Shown: positions 45,717 through 55,495 of the stretch, in pieces
How the letters are laid out: the number at the start of each line of letters is the position of its first letter
How positions within the stretch are numbered: position 1 is the first letter of the stretch
Origin: an uncultured Pelagibacteraceae bacterium
Lineage (GTDB): Bacteria; Pseudomonadota; Alphaproteobacteria; Pelagibacterales; Pelagibacteraceae
Length of the DNA: 64,000 bases
Direction: 5' to 3'
Assembly: GCA_902524235.1 (NCBI GenBank)
Contig: CABZCF010000001.1
Location: 78,530-142,529 of the forward strand
Position numbers and translations under genes: made by a program
Notes under the pieces: generated by a model
Seen by the model: only the letters and a program-made list of their open reading frames with translations
Database searches by the model: none
What the model was told of the DNA's origin: nothing

Positions 45717-47932
45717 TGTATAGATCTTTCTAGAATTTTTGAGCTATATACCTCAATAATGTCTTTTTTCTGAAAATCACTAAAATCCTTTAAGGTAATA
45801 CCGCATTCAAGTCCAGCGGAAACTTGTTTGGCTTGGTTTTTTTCTCTAAAAATAGACCCTATTTTACCATTGAACACAATACTACCATCTCTTATTACTC
45901 TTGCGCTAGAGTCTTGTATAATCTCACCCTCTAAAACCTTTGAACCTGCAACTTTACCAACTTTTGAAACCTTAAATATTTCAAGTATCTCAGCTGAACC
46001 TATAATGTTTTCCTCAACATCAGGCGTTAACAATCCAGACATTTTATTTTTTATATAATCAATTACTTCATAAATAATATTATATGAATTGATCGTTATT
46101 TTTTCTTGCTCAGCCAATTTTTTAGCTTCTTTTGTTGGTTTTACATTAAATGCTATTAATATTGCGCTTGAAGCTTTTGCCAATGTCACATCTGTTTCTG
46201 TTATCATACCAATGTCAGATAATATTATTTTTGGAGAAACCTCATCGTGCTTAATATTAGATATTGCATTTTTAATTGCTTCAGAGGATCCATGAACATC
46301 CGATTTAATTATAATATTTAACTCCTCTATTTTATTTTCTTTAAATGTAAATTCTTTATTGATAATAGATAATGGATTTTTTCCTTCTTTGTGCTCCTGT
46401 AATCTTGAATTACTTATTGATTTAGCCTCTTTTTCATTTTTTAAAACAATAAAATCATCTCCAGCTTTAGCCGCTCCATTAATACCCAAAATTTCTACAG
46501 GAGTTGCTGGTAACGCTATGTCCACGCTATCACCTTTATCATTAACTATTGCTCTTACTTTGCCCCATTTTAGGCCGCTGACAAAATAATCTCCTTTTTT
46601 TAACGTACCAGATGTAACTATAGTGCTTACAACAGGCCCCCGTCCGGTGTCAATCTTTGACTCAAGCACAATTCCTTTTGCCGATTTTTCAAAATTTGTT
46701 TTTAGATCAACCATTTCTGCCTGAAGAAGAACAGCTTCAATTAATTTATCTAAATTTTTTTGAGTTTTTGTTGATATATCGACCATAAGAGTATCACCTG
46801 ACATCTCCTCTGAAATTAATTCGTATTCAAGTAATTGATTTCTGACATTTGATGGATTCGCTTCTGGCAAGTCACATTTGTTAATCGCAACTACAATTGG
46901 CACCTTTGCAGCTTTAGCATGTTTAATTGACTCCACTGTTTGTGGTTTTACACCATCATCTGCTGCAACAACTAGAATTACTATATCAGTTAATTTTGAA
47001 CCTCTAGCTCTCATTTCTGTAAAGGCTGCATGACCCGGTGTATCTATAAAAGTAATATTATTATTCTTATAATTGATTTGATAAGCACCAATATGTTGTG
47101 TGATGCCGCCGTATTCTCCATCAATAACTTTCGTATTCCTTAACGAGTCTAAAACCGATGTTTTGCCGTGATCAACATGCCCCATAACTGTTATAATTGG
47201 AGGTCTATTCTTCAGGTTTTCGTTTTTATCTTCTATAATTTTGTCAATAATCTCATCTGTTTTTTGTTCTCTTAAAGGTATATGTCCAAACTCTTTTACA
47301 AGATATTCTGCTGTATCCTCGTCTATTGTATGATTTATTGTAACTGTTAGGCCAATACCTAATAAATGTTTAATAATGTTACTAGATTGCTCTGCCATTC
47401 TATTAGCAAGCTCTCTTATTGTTATTACCTTTGGAATTTTTATTTCTCTTTTAATTTGCTTGGTTTCATTTTTTGAATCTGGTTTTTTTAATTCTCTATT
47501 TTCTTTTAATTTAGCTCTTCTAAGTGATGCTATACTTCTTGATCTTGAACCTATTTCTTCCTCACTTAGTGCTCTAGATAGTGTTAGTTTAGTCTCTCTC
47601 TTACTTGTACTTTGTTTTCTCTTATTTATATCCTTAGGGACAGACTCACCTTTAAGTCTTTTAGTAGCTCTTTGTTCAGCCAATTTTCTTTTGTCGAAGT
47701 CCGACTTAATATTTCTTTGATCAATAAATGAATTTTTAGATGGTATTTGTCTTTCTTGAGTTTTAAAGTTGTTATTACTTCTGATTTTTTGATTAGAAGG
47801 TTTTCTTAATATCCTACCAGCTTTTCTCTCGATAAATACTGCATTTTTTGATTGCGATTTAGCCTGCTCTATACTACTTAAAGTTTTTCTTGAAGAACCA
47901 GTGATTGATAATTTTAACTTTTTTTTTTCCAT
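45713..47932 (-). CDS. infB: Translation initiation factor IF-2
   Basis: IF-2, 739 residues, a short bacterial form. A basic N-terminal region of about 165 residues precedes the IF2-N domain (VITIRELANRMAEQSSNIIKHLL). The G domain begins GHVDHGKTSVLDSLR, with DTPGHAAF and NKCD following, then the fMet-tRNA-binding C-terminal domains. It delivers initiator tRNA to the 30S subunit. It lies 10 bases downstream of nusA; the usual ylxR gene between them is missing. Confidence 0.97.
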   Translation of the reverse strand: MEKKKLKLSITGSSRKTLSSIEQAKSQSKNAVFIERKAGRILRKPSNQKIRSNNNFKTQERQIPSKNSFIDQRNIKSDFDKRKLAEQRATKRLKGESVPKDINKRKQSTSKRETKLTLSRALSEEEIGSRSRSIASLRRAKLKENRELKKPDSKNETKQIKREIKIPKVITIRELANRMAEQSSNIIKHLLGIGLTVTINHTIDEDTAEYLVKEFGHIPLREQKTDEIIDKIIEDKNENLKNRPPIITVMGHVDHGKTSVLDSLRNTKVIDGEYGGITQHIGAYQINYKNNNITFIDTPGHAAFTEMRARGSKLTDIVILVVAADDGVKPQTVESIKHAKAAKVPIVVAINKCDLPEANPSNVRNQLLEYELISEEMSGDTLMVDISTKTQKNLDKLIEAVLLQAEMVDLKTNFEKSAKGIVLESKIDTGRGPVVSTIVTSGTLKKGDYFVSGLKWGKVRAIVNDKGDSVDIALPATPVEILGINGAAKAGDDFIVLKNEKEAKSISNSRLQEHKEGKNPLSIINKEFTFKENKIEELNIIIKSDVHGSSEAIKNAISNIKHDEVSPKIILSDIGMITETDVTLAKASSAILIAFNVKPTKEAKKLAEQEKITINSYNIIYEVIDYIKNKMSGLLTPDVEENIIGSAEILEIFKVSKVGKVAGSKVLEGEIIQDSSARVIRDGSIVFNGKIGSIFREKNQAKQVSAGLECGITLKDFSDFQKKDIIEVYSSKILERSIQ

Positions 47933-47942
47933 TCCTCATGCC

Positions 47943-49496
47943 TCAAACTTTGTAAACTTTATCTCTTGCAGACATTATTAGTTCGTCAGCTTCTTTTTTT
48001 GATAAAGCAAAGTCTTCTAAATATCCTCTTATTTTAACTTTTTCGCCCTTAATTTCGTCTAAGCTACCAGTCAACTCATCTGATGCCAAATCAGCAAAGT
48101 CGCTTAATTTTAAAATATTTTGTTCTCCTAGTGTAACTAACATTCCTGGAGTAAGTCCTTTATGGTTTATTAAGTCGTTCTCCAAACCTAAATCTTTAAT
48201 TTTCTTTGATATTTCTTCTAGATCTTTTTGGTGATATTCTTTAGCTCTATCTATTAATTCTTTTGCTGTTTCATTCTCTATTCCCTCGATTTTTGAAAGC
48301 TGATCCTCTGTTGTATCCTTTATTTCATCTATAGTTGAAAAACCTTCTGCAACAAGTAATTGGCCCAAAGTTTCATCTAACTCTAAATTTTTTATTAAAT
48401 TTTCAGTTTTTTCCTTAAAGTCTATTTGTCTTCTCTCAGAGTCTTCTTGATCGGTCATTATATTTATTTCATAATTTAGTAGTTTTGTTGCTAATCTAAC
48501 ATTTTGACCTCTTCTACCAATAGCTTTGCTGAGATTTTCTTCTGTTAAAATGACATCTAGTTTTTTATTTTGTTGATCAACATTTACTCTCAATACTTCT
48601 GCTGGAGACAGTGCGTTAGCTACCACAATTGCGGGGTCTTCAGACCAATTTACAATATCAATTTTTTCACCCTGAAGTTCGTTTACAACAGCTTGAACTC
48701 TGCTACCTCTCATACCTACACAAGCTCCAACTGGGTCTAGTGATGTATCTATTGCTTTTACACATATTTTAGCTCTACTACCAGGGTCTCGCGAAGAAGA
48801 TTTTATTTCTATGAGTCCATCGTAGATTTCGGGAACTTCTTGAATAAATAATTTTTCCATAAATTTATGGTTCGCCCTTGAAAGAAATATTTGTTGACCT
48901 CTCTGTTCTCGTCTTACATCTAAACAATATGCTTTAACTCTATCACCAGCTTTAATATTTTCTCTAGGTATCATCTCACTTTTTTGAATTATTGCTTCAG
49001 TGCCACCAAGATCTACAATTACGTTCCCAAATTCTAACCTTTTTACAATACCACTCAATATAGTGTCTTTTTTATCTTTAAAGTCGTTGTATTGTCTTTG
49101 TCTTTCTGCTTCTCTAACGCTAAATGTAATTACTTGTTTAGCAGTTTGGGCAGCAATCCTGCCAAAATCAAATGATGGTAAAGGCTGAAGGATTTCATCG
49201 CCAATTTTTTTTACCTCGTTTTCTTTATTAATAGAAATAGCTTCAGTTAATCCTATCTCCAAATTTAAATTCATTGGTTTTTCCACAATCTTTAATTTTC
49301 TAAAGATACCAATATCTCCATTTTCTCTATTAATTTGAACAGTTATTTCATTTTCTGACCCAAATTTTGATTTAGCAGCTTTTGCTATACCACTTTCCAT
49401 AGAGTCAATTATTAGCTCTTTATCAATCGATTTTTCTAAGGCTACAGCCTCAGCAATTCTTAATAATTCTAATTTATCTGCTCTTCTATTTAACAT
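47943..49496 (-). CDS. nusA: Transcription termination/antitermination factor NusA
   Basis: NusA, 517 residues. It binds RNA polymerase and nascent RNA and modulates pausing, termination and antitermination. The N-terminal domain starts NRRADKLELLRIAEAVALEKSID. An S1 domain and two KH domains follow (VGACVGMRGSRVQAVVNEL, AIGRRGQNVRLA). Two C-terminal helix-hairpin-helix acidic repeats complete the protein. The open frame continues 11 codons upstream, but those codons are the terminator hairpin itself; the ATG at 49496 gives the family N-terminus. There is no Shine-Dalgarno sequence. Confidence 0.96.
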   Translation of the reverse strand: MLNRRADKLELLRIAEAVALEKSIDKELIIDSMESGIAKAAKSKFGSENEITVQINRENGDIGIFRKLKIVEKPMNLNLEIGLTEAISINKENEVKKIGDEILQPLPSFDFGRIAAQTAKQVITFSVREAERQRQYNDFKDKKDTILSGIVKRLEFGNVIVDLGGTEAIIQKSEMIPRENIKAGDRVKAYCLDVRREQRGQQIFLSRANHKFMEKLFIQEVPEIYDGLIEIKSSSRDPGSRAKICVKAIDTSLDPVGACVGMRGSRVQAVVNELQGEKIDIVNWSEDPAIVVANALSPAEVLRVNVDQQNKKLDVILTEENLSKAIGRRGQNVRLATKLLNYEINIMTDQEDSERRQIDFKEKTENLIKNLELDETLGQLLVAEGFSTIDEIKDTTEDQLSKIEGIENETAKELIDRAKEYHQKDLEEISKKIKDLGLENDLINHKGLTPGMLVTLGEQNILKLSDFADLASDELTGSLDEIKGEKVKIRGYLEDFALSKKEADELIMSARDKVYKV

Positions 49497-49505
49497 TTTA
49501 TTAAT

Positions 49506-49532
49506 AAAAAAAAATGGGCCGAAGCCCATTTT
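49506..49532 (-). terminator. Intrinsic terminator between metK and nusA, possible nusA attenuator
   Basis: On the minus strand AAAATGGGC-TTCG-GCCCATTTT forms a perfect 9-bp stem with a stable UUCG loop, followed by an uninterrupted run of T (49514-49506). It is one of the two strongest terminators in the window. It lies 57 bases after the metK stop and its T-run ends 9 bases before the nusA start codon, so transcripts must pass it to express nusA. Confidence 0.9.
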
Positions 49533-49554
49533 GAAATTTCAACAATGTAAATGA

Positions 49555-49582
49555 AATATAGATAATTTTTTTAATTATTCAA
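49555..49582 (-). promoter_or_regulatory. Sigma-70-type promoter candidate for nusA, upstream of the hairpin
   Basis: TTGAAT (49582-49577) and TATATT (49560-49555) are separated by 16 bases on the minus strand, just after the metK stop. Transcription would start near 49548, giving a leader of about 50 bases that contains the terminator hairpin before nusA. AT-richness makes such matches common, so this is tentative. Confidence 0.35.
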
Positions 49583-49588
49583 TATATA

Positions 49589-50752
49589 TTACTTATTAAA
49601 AATATTAGATTTATCAGTCTTTTCCCACGAAAATGAGCCATCTGATTCTGCAACCCTTCCAAAATGACCATATGCTGCTGTTTTCTGGTAAATTGGTTTA
49701 TTTAAACCTAACATTTCTCGAATTCCTCGCGGACTTAAATCAAAGTTCTCATTAATTAATTTCTCTACATGTCTATTTTTATCTTCATCATTATCGAAAA
49801 GGTCAACATAAATTGAAAGAGGTTTTGATACTCCAATAGCATAAGCAAGCTGAATCAAGCATCTTTTTGCTATTTTTGATGCAACTACATTTTTTGCAAG
49901 GTATCTTGAAGCATAAGCTGCAGACCTGTCAACTTTTGTTGGATCTTTACCTGAAAAAGCTCCTCCACCGTGCGGTGCTGCTCCACCGTAAGTATCAACA
50001 ATTATTTTTCTGCCAGTTAGTCCACTGTCTCCATCTGGTCCACCTATAACAAAATTTCCAGTTGGGTTTACATAAATTTCTTCCTCTTTTAATTCTCCTA
50101 ATAAGTTTTTGGGTATTGATTTTTCAATATAAGGTTTTACTAGCTCTCTTACTTTATTTTGATTTACATCCGCTGAATGTTGTGTTGAAATAACAACTGA
50201 TTTAACCGCTGTTGGAATTCCTTCTCTATATTCAATTGTTATTTGACTTTTTGAGTCTGGTTCAATATTTTTTAATTTTCCAGATTTTCTATCTTCTGCC
50301 ATAAGTCTTAATATTTTATGTGAATAATGAATTGGTGCGGGCATTAATACATCTGTTTCATCACATGCATAACCAAACATAATTCCTTGGTCTCCAGCTC
50401 CTTCATCTTTATTTCCTGATGAGTCCACTCCCATTGCAATATCTGAAGATTGAGCATGAAGATGACTCTCTATTTTTGTTTGTTCTTTCCAACTAAATCC
50501 ATCCTGGTCGTAACCGATATCTTTTATACATTCTCTAACATTATGAATAAGTTCATCATTATTTATTTTTGGACCCCTAACTTCACCAGCTAGCACCACT
50601 TTATTCGTAGTTGTCAATGTTTCGCATGCTACTCTTGATTGAGGTTCTTTTGACAAAAACGAGTCTACCACCATATCTGAAATTCTATCACATACTTTGT
50701 CTGGATGACCTTCTGATACTGACTCACTAGTAAATAGGAAATTTTTTTTCAT
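49589..50752 (-). CDS. metK: S-adenosylmethionine synthetase
   Basis: MetK, 387 residues. It makes SAM from methionine and ATP. The N-terminus [20 protein letters not shown], the [12 protein letters not shown] hexapeptide region and [19 protein letters not shown] (the P-loop-like signature) are all present. The start overlaps the lnt stop as TAATG. No SAM riboswitch is seen since there is no leader; expression follows the upstream operon. Confidence 0.97.
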   Translation of the reverse strand: MKKNFLFTSESVSEGHPDKVCDRISDMVVDSFLSKEPQSRVACETLTTTNKVVLAGEVRGPKINNDELIHNVRECIKDIGYDQDGFSWKEQTKIESHLHAQSSDIAMGVDSSGNKDEGAGDQGIMFGYACDETDVLMPAPIHYSHKILRLMAEDRKSGKLKNIEPDSKSQITIEYREGIPTAVKSVVISTQHSADVNQNKVRELVKPYIEKSIPKNLLGELKEEEIYVNPTGNFVIGGPDGDSGLTGRKIIVDTYGGAAPHGGGAFSGKDPTKVDRSAAYASRYLAKNVVASKIAKRCLIQLAYAIGVSKPLSIYVDLFDNDEDKNRHVEKLINENFDLSPRGIREMLGLNKPIYQKTAAYGHFGRVAESDGSFSWEKTDKSNIFNK

Positions 50753-52290
50753 TACAGGTCCTTTCTTTTTAAAAAAGAGGAAAACGTAATATAAATTAAT
50801 AGAAAATAAAAGAAGATCTTGTTCCCTTGCTGAGAGAAAATAGTTTCTTTGATAAATTTGACATTTTTAACTTCTATAACACCACTTTGGGTTGATTTTA
50901 TTTTATCTTCAATTTTACCAACAGGATTTATATGAGCGGATATACCGTTATTAGATGATCTGTATAAATTTTTACCTTCCTCGATAGCTCTAAATATTGA
51001 ATGAGAAAAATGTTGTTCGGGACCTATTTTATTACCGAACCAACCATCCTCTGATATGTTAACTATATAATCAAAATCTTTAGATTTTTTATTCAATTTA
51101 CCTGTGTAAATTATTTCATAACAAATTAAGGGCAAAAATTTGTATTTATCATCACTTATAAATTCCCTTTCTAAAGAATAAGAAAATGAATTATATCCTT
51201 GAGTAACTTTTTTTAAACCTGACTTACTTAAAAAATTCTCGAAAGGTAAGAATTCGCCAAAAGGTACTAGATTATTTTTATCGTACTTTGCGAGTACATC
51301 TAACTTATTATTCAATAAGACCATAGAATTAAATATTTTAAGATTTTCAGTTCTGTTTATACCTAATATTATTTTATGATTTTCTGAAAAATTTTTAAAA
51401 AATATTTTTTTATAATTATTTAAATCTTCTAAATATATACCAGACAATATTCCCTCTGGAAAAATAAATAGTGTTTTTATATCTGTTTCTGGACGACTAA
51501 TTTTTATTATTTCATAAATTTTATTTATTGGGCTTTCATTAGAAAAATACCTGTTTAATTTTATTTTTGGAGAGACAACAACAATTTTTGTTTCCAATAC
51601 TTGATTTTTTACATTCGAAAATTTTTCAATTCTATTAAATCCATATATATTATTTGCAACTACAGCAATAAACATAGCAATGGTCAAAAAAATCTTTATT
51701 TTTACGCTGATTTTAAAAAATATTAATGATGGAAGTGCAAATAAAGTAATTGCAAGTAAATTTAAGGAGTAAGTGCCTATTAAGGATAAAATTTGAATAG
51801 AATATATTAACTCTGATAGACTAAAAGCAGCTAAGTTCCACGGAAATCCTGTTAGGATTGTTCCTCTTAAATATTCGAAAAATGATATGACGCTTGCAAA
51901 ATATAATATTGATGACAAATTATAATTAAGCCTAAAGTAGGACAGAACTAAAAAAGATATAGCATAGAAAACTGAGAGAAATAAAGGTATTAGAATTAGA
52001 GATACGGGTATCAAAAATTTAAAATTTTCGTCAAATTTTAAAGAATTAGATATCCAATATAAATTTGAAAAAAAATAGCCAAAACCAAATAATAATCCGA
52101 AGATAAATAAATATTTTTTATTACCATTTAGAAAATTACATAAAATGAATAGTAATGTGTAAACAAGAAAATTTATAATGAAGTGATTATAAGGTGGTAA
52201 TGCAAATGATGAAAAAATACCCAATAAAATGCCGAAAATAAAAATAAAGGATTTATTTTTTTTTATTTTATTTTTAATTTGTGCTTTCAA
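50752..52290 (-). CDS. lnt: Apolipoprotein N-acyltransferase
   Basis: Lnt, 512 residues. It adds the third acyl chain to lipoproteins in the inner membrane. There are several N-terminal helices, with [11 protein letters not shown] and [15 protein letters not shown] as family motifs. A periplasmic nitrilase domain follows: Glu in FPEGILSG, Lys in [16 protein letters not shown] and Cys in PLICYEIIY. It overlaps ybeY by 17 bases. corC, usually between ybeY and lnt, is absent. Confidence 0.94.
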   Translation of the reverse strand: MKAQIKNKIKKNKSFIFIFGILLGIFSSFALPPYNHFIINFLVYTLLFILCNFLNGNKKYLFIFGLLFGFGYFFSNLYWISNSLKFDENFKFLIPVSLILIPLFLSVFYAISFLVLSYFRLNYNLSSILYFASVISFFEYLRGTILTGFPWNLAAFSLSELIYSIQILSLIGTYSLNLLAITLFALPSLIFFKISVKIKIFLTIAMFIAVVANNIYGFNRIEKFSNVKNQVLETKIVVVSPKIKLNRYFSNESPINKIYEIIKISRPETDIKTLFIFPEGILSGIYLEDLNNYKKIFFKNFSENHKIILGINRTENLKIFNSMVLLNNKLDVLAKYDKNNLVPFGEFLPFENFLSKSGLKKVTQGYNSFSYSLEREFISDDKYKFLPLICYEIIYTGKLNKKSKDFDYIVNISEDGWFGNKIGPEQHFSHSIFRAIEEGKNLYRSSNNGISAHINPVGKIEDKIKSTQSGVIEVKNVKFIKETIFSQQGNKIFFYFLLIYITFSSFLKRKDL

Positions 52291-52720
52291 TGTAATTTAA
52301 TATATTTTTTTCTAATTTATGCATTTTTTCAAATTCTTTAATTTTTTTATGATCATAACCAAGTAGGTGAAGATAACCATGAACCCACATCTTATCAAAC
52401 TCATAGTTAAAATTAGAATTTCTCGAGCGCCTATTTACTATCTCATAACTAATAGCTATATCGCCTAAATATCCTATTTTTTTTTTTAAAATATTTATAG
52501 GAAATGAAAGAACATCAGTCGGTTTATTTTTTTTTCTAAATCTTAAATTTAATTGCCTCATTTTTTTGTTATTAGTTAAAAATATTGAAATCTCTTGTGC
52601 GTTAGAGGTTAGCTTAAATTTTTTTAATAATTTATTAAATTTTTTTTTTAAGTAGTAACCAGGACGCTTAATGTTTTTTTTCCAAACAATTTTATCTAAA
52701 ATAACATTGACTTTTATCAT
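52274..52720 (-). CDS. ybeY: Endoribonuclease YbeY
   Basis: YbeY, 148 residues, a zinc-dependent RNase involved in 16S rRNA 3' maturation and ribosome quality control. The metal motif HGYLHLLGYDH is intact, and RKKNKPTDVLSFP with YLGDIAIS are conserved. It overlaps phoH by ATGA at its start and lnt by 17 bases at its end. Confidence 0.95.
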   Translation of the reverse strand: MIKVNVILDKIVWKKNIKRPGYYLKKKFNKLLKKFKLTSNAQEISIFLTNNKKMRQLNLRFRKKNKPTDVLSFPINILKKKIGYLGDIAISYEIVNRRSRNSNFNYEFDKMWVHGYLHLLGYDHKKIKEFEKMHKLEKNILNYIESTN

Positions 52721-53721
52721 CCATTATCAGCGTCTTTTTTATAGGCTTTGACTATTTTAGATACTAAAGGGTGTCTGACAACATCTTTGTGATCAAAATC
52801 TATAGTTGAAATTTCATTAATATCTCCGAGGATTTTTTTAGATCTTTCTAATCCAGATAAAGATTTATTAGGCAAATCTATTTGGGATGGATCGCCATTA
52901 ATAATTATCTTAGAATTTTCTCCGATCCTAGTTAAAAACATTTTAATTTGTGTATCAGTAGCATTTTGAGCCTCGTCCAAAATTGCAAAAGAATTTTTTA
53001 AGGTTCTTCCTCTCATGAAGGCTAATGGTGCAATTTCGATATCTCCTATTTCAATTTTTTTTTGTATTTTTTCATAATCCAAAAGGTCGTATAAAGAGTC
53101 GTATAATGGTCGAAGATATGGATCAACTTTTTCTCTCATATCACCAGGTAGAAATCCAAGCCTTTCTCCCGCCTCAACTGCAGGACGGGAAAGAATTATT
53201 CTTTCAATTTTTTTTTCAAGAAGCATTGTGAGAGCAACTGCTACTGCAAGAAAAGTTTTACCTGTTCCAGCGGGTCCTGCTGAAATAATTATGTCTTTCT
53301 CATTTAAAGCTCTCACGTAGTTTTTTTGTTTTTCAGACCTTGGTATTACTGATTTTTTTGGTGTCTTAATAATATAATCAATTTTATTTAATTTCGTTGT
53401 ATTTTCACTTATCATAAATTTAGTAATGGATGAATGTACATCTTTTTTTTCTATTGATCCATTTATTAAAAATTGTTCAGACAAAAAAGTAATAGCATTC
53501 TTAATTAACTCATTTTTTTTAGAACTTCCTTTAACAGATATAGAATTTCCCCTTGTATAAATACTAGTTTGAGTAATATTCTCTAATTCTTTGATATTAC
53601 TGTTAAACTCACCTACTACACCTGATAACAGTTCGTTACTATTAAAAATTATACTAAGAGTGTCATTTTCAGAATAAACCACTTTGATATTTGATTTAGT
53701 ATTTTGAATTGTATTTTTCAA
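52717..53721 (-). CDS. PhoH-like ATPase (YbeZ)
   Basis: A 334-residue PhoH-family P-loop ATPase, the conserved partner of YbeY. Walker A is GPAGTGKTFLAVAVAL and Walker B is SFAILDEAQNATDTQIKMFLTR. An N-terminal KH-like part (about 1-110) precedes it. The family is thought to be an RNA helicase or RNA-remodelling ATPase in rRNA processing. It starts exactly where miaB ends. Confidence 0.93.
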   Translation of the reverse strand: MKNTIQNTKSNIKVVYSENDTLSIIFNSNELLSGVVGEFNSNIKELENITQTSIYTRGNSISVKGSSKKNELIKNAITFLSEQFLINGSIEKKDVHSSITKFMISENTTKLNKIDYIIKTPKKSVIPRSEKQKNYVRALNEKDIIISAGPAGTGKTFLAVAVALTMLLEKKIERIILSRPAVEAGERLGFLPGDMREKVDPYLRPLYDSLYDLLDYEKIQKKIEIGDIEIAPLAFMRGRTLKNSFAILDEAQNATDTQIKMFLTRIGENSKIIINGDPSQIDLPNKSLSGLERSKKILGDINEISTIDFDHKDVVRHPLVSKIVKAYKKDADNG

Positions 53722-55056
53722 TTATGCAGCTTTATATTTTAAATTTGTTATTTTGCCAAATAAAGTATTTTGGTTATAGTTGTCAATATGAACATTAACT
53801 AGTTTACCTATGTGTTCTTCTTTTCCGTCTATTATTACAGAATTCAAATACTTATTTCTCCCAAACAGTTTATTTTGGGATTTTATTTTATTTTCAACTA
53901 AAACATTAATATTCTTTTTTACCATACTTTTGTTTGTACTTATTTGATAAGTAAATAAAATTTTTTGAATTTTTTCCAATCTATCTTTTGCTATAGCTTT
54001 ATCTACTAAATTTAAATCTGCAGCCCTAGTTCCAGGTCTTGGGCTAAAAATAAAAGAAAAAGAATTTATAAATTTAATTTTTTCAACCAAGAGAAGTGTC
54101 TCTTCGAAATCTTTGTCATCTTCACCAGGATAACCAAGTATAAAATCGCTTGAAAATTTTATTTCATCATTGATTTTAATTATTTTTTCATATGTTTCTA
54201 AATATTGTTCAACTGTATGTTTTCTATTCATTAAATTTAAAATTTTATTTGATCCACTTTGGATTGGCAAATGTACAAATGGCATTAATTTATTACAACT
54301 TTTATAGCAATCGATTAAATCGTCCGTCATATCTAAGGGATGCGAGGTTGTATATCTTACTCTTTCCAACTCTGAATATGTTTCAAGTTTTTTGATTAAG
54401 TCAGACAATCTAAATTCTTTAGAATTATTTTTATCAGAATAAGCATTTACGTTTTGTCCTAATAACGTAATTTCTTTAACTCCATTTTCTATCATTTGTT
54501 CTGCTTCGTTAATTATTTTGTTAAAAGGTCGAGAATATTCTGGTCCCCTTGTGAAAGGCACAACACAAAAATGACAAAACTTATCGCATCCCTCCTGTAT
54601 TGTTAAAAAAGATGAAACTTTATTACTTTCATTTTTGATTGTATCAAAATGTTTAAACTTTTCTATCGTATCAATTTCCGTTTCCTCTAAGTGATCTGAG
54701 TTAACATGTTTTTTTACCAAATCATTAATTTTGTGATAAGCTTGAGGACCAATCACTATATCAATATAAGGTTCTCTTTTAAACATCTCCTCATTTTCGG
54801 CTTGAGCGACACATCCGGCAATTACTACTATTGGTTTTTTTTTATTCCTAAAGATTTTTCTTACTCTTCCAACCTCGTGATATACTTTTTCTTTAGCTTT
54901 ATCTCTAATATGGCAAGTATTTAAAACATAACAGTCTGCATCACTTTGATTATCTGTTTTTTCGAAATTAATATTTTTTAAAGAGTCGTAAATTCTATTG
55001 GAGTCGTATTCGTTCATTTGACAACCAAATGTCTTAATGTAAATTTTTTTTTTCAT
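53722..55056 (-). CDS. miaB: tRNA-2-methylthio-N6-dimethylallyladenosine synthase
   Basis: MiaB, 444 residues, a radical-SAM methylthiotransferase acting on A37 of tRNAs. The UPF0004 domain has cysteines in KTFGCQMNEYDS, NTCHIRD and VIAGCVAQ. The radical SAM motif is CDKFCHFC with PFTRG, and a C-terminal TRAM domain ends the protein. It lies 5 bases after fur. Confidence 0.96.
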   Translation of the reverse strand: MKKKIYIKTFGCQMNEYDSNRIYDSLKNINFEKTDNQSDADCYVLNTCHIRDKAKEKVYHEVGRVRKIFRNKKKPIVVIAGCVAQAENEEMFKREPYIDIVIGPQAYHKINDLVKKHVNSDHLEETEIDTIEKFKHFDTIKNESNKVSSFLTIQEGCDKFCHFCVVPFTRGPEYSRPFNKIINEAEQMIENGVKEITLLGQNVNAYSDKNNSKEFRLSDLIKKLETYSELERVRYTTSHPLDMTDDLIDCYKSCNKLMPFVHLPIQSGSNKILNLMNRKHTVEQYLETYEKIIKINDEIKFSSDFILGYPGEDDKDFEETLLLVEKIKFINSFSFIFSPRPGTRAADLNLVDKAIAKDRLEKIQKILFTYQISTNKSMVKKNINVLVENKIKSQNKLFGRNKYLNSVIIDGKEEHIGKLVNVHIDNYNQNTLFGKITNLKYKAA

Positions 55057-55061
55057 TTAAA

Positions 55062-55487
55062 TTATTTTTTTTTAACGCCGTATAGCTCAAGCTTATGATC
55101 AACTAAATCATAGCCATACTTTTCTGCAATTTTTTTTTGTAGGTCATGAATATCGTTATCGCTGAACTCTATTATGTGTCCAGTTTTGACGTCAATTAAA
55201 TGATCATGGTGACTTTCTCTAATCTCCTCATATCTAGCTTTACCGCCCTTGAAATCATGTTTAGTTAGTATACCGGCTTCCTCGAAAATTTTTACGGTTC
55301 TATAGACTGTTGCAATACTTATTTTTGGGTCAATTTTTGATACCCTATTATATAATTCATCAACATCTGGATGATCAGCCTCTCCGTATGTTTCTTTAGA
55401 TTCCGACATTACTCTCGCTATAACTCTACGTTGATCCGTTAATTTTATTCCTTTAGTTATGCATTTATCCTCAATTGTGTCTGACAT
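55062..55487 (-). CDS. fur: Ferric uptake regulator family protein Fur/Mur
   Basis: A 141-residue Fur-family repressor. The DNA-binding part includes LTDQRRVIARVM and ISIATVYRTVKIFEEAGIL. The metal site region is SHHDHLIDVKTGHIIEF (His93, His94, His96). It lacks the C-terminal CxxC zinc pair of E. coli Fur, as alphaproteobacterial Fur/Mur proteins often do, and may respond to manganese. It is distinct from irr at 40 kb. tsaB precedes it by 8 bases. Confidence 0.93.
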   Translation of the reverse strand: MSDTIEDKCITKGIKLTDQRRVIARVMSESKETYGEADHPDVDELYNRVSKIDPKISIATVYRTVKIFEEAGILTKHDFKGGKARYEEIRESHHDHLIDVKTGHIIEFSDNDIHDLQKKIAEKYGYDLVDHKLELYGVKKK

Positions 55488-55495
55488 ATAATTAT

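Noticed and set aside
49497..49529. Longer NusA start (MGFGPFFFINK)
   Set aside because: These codons are the terminator hairpin and T-run; the NusA family begins at the later ATG.
50753..50760. SAM riboswitch for metK
   Set aside because: metK starts on the last base of the lnt stop codon, so there is no leader to hold a riboswitch.
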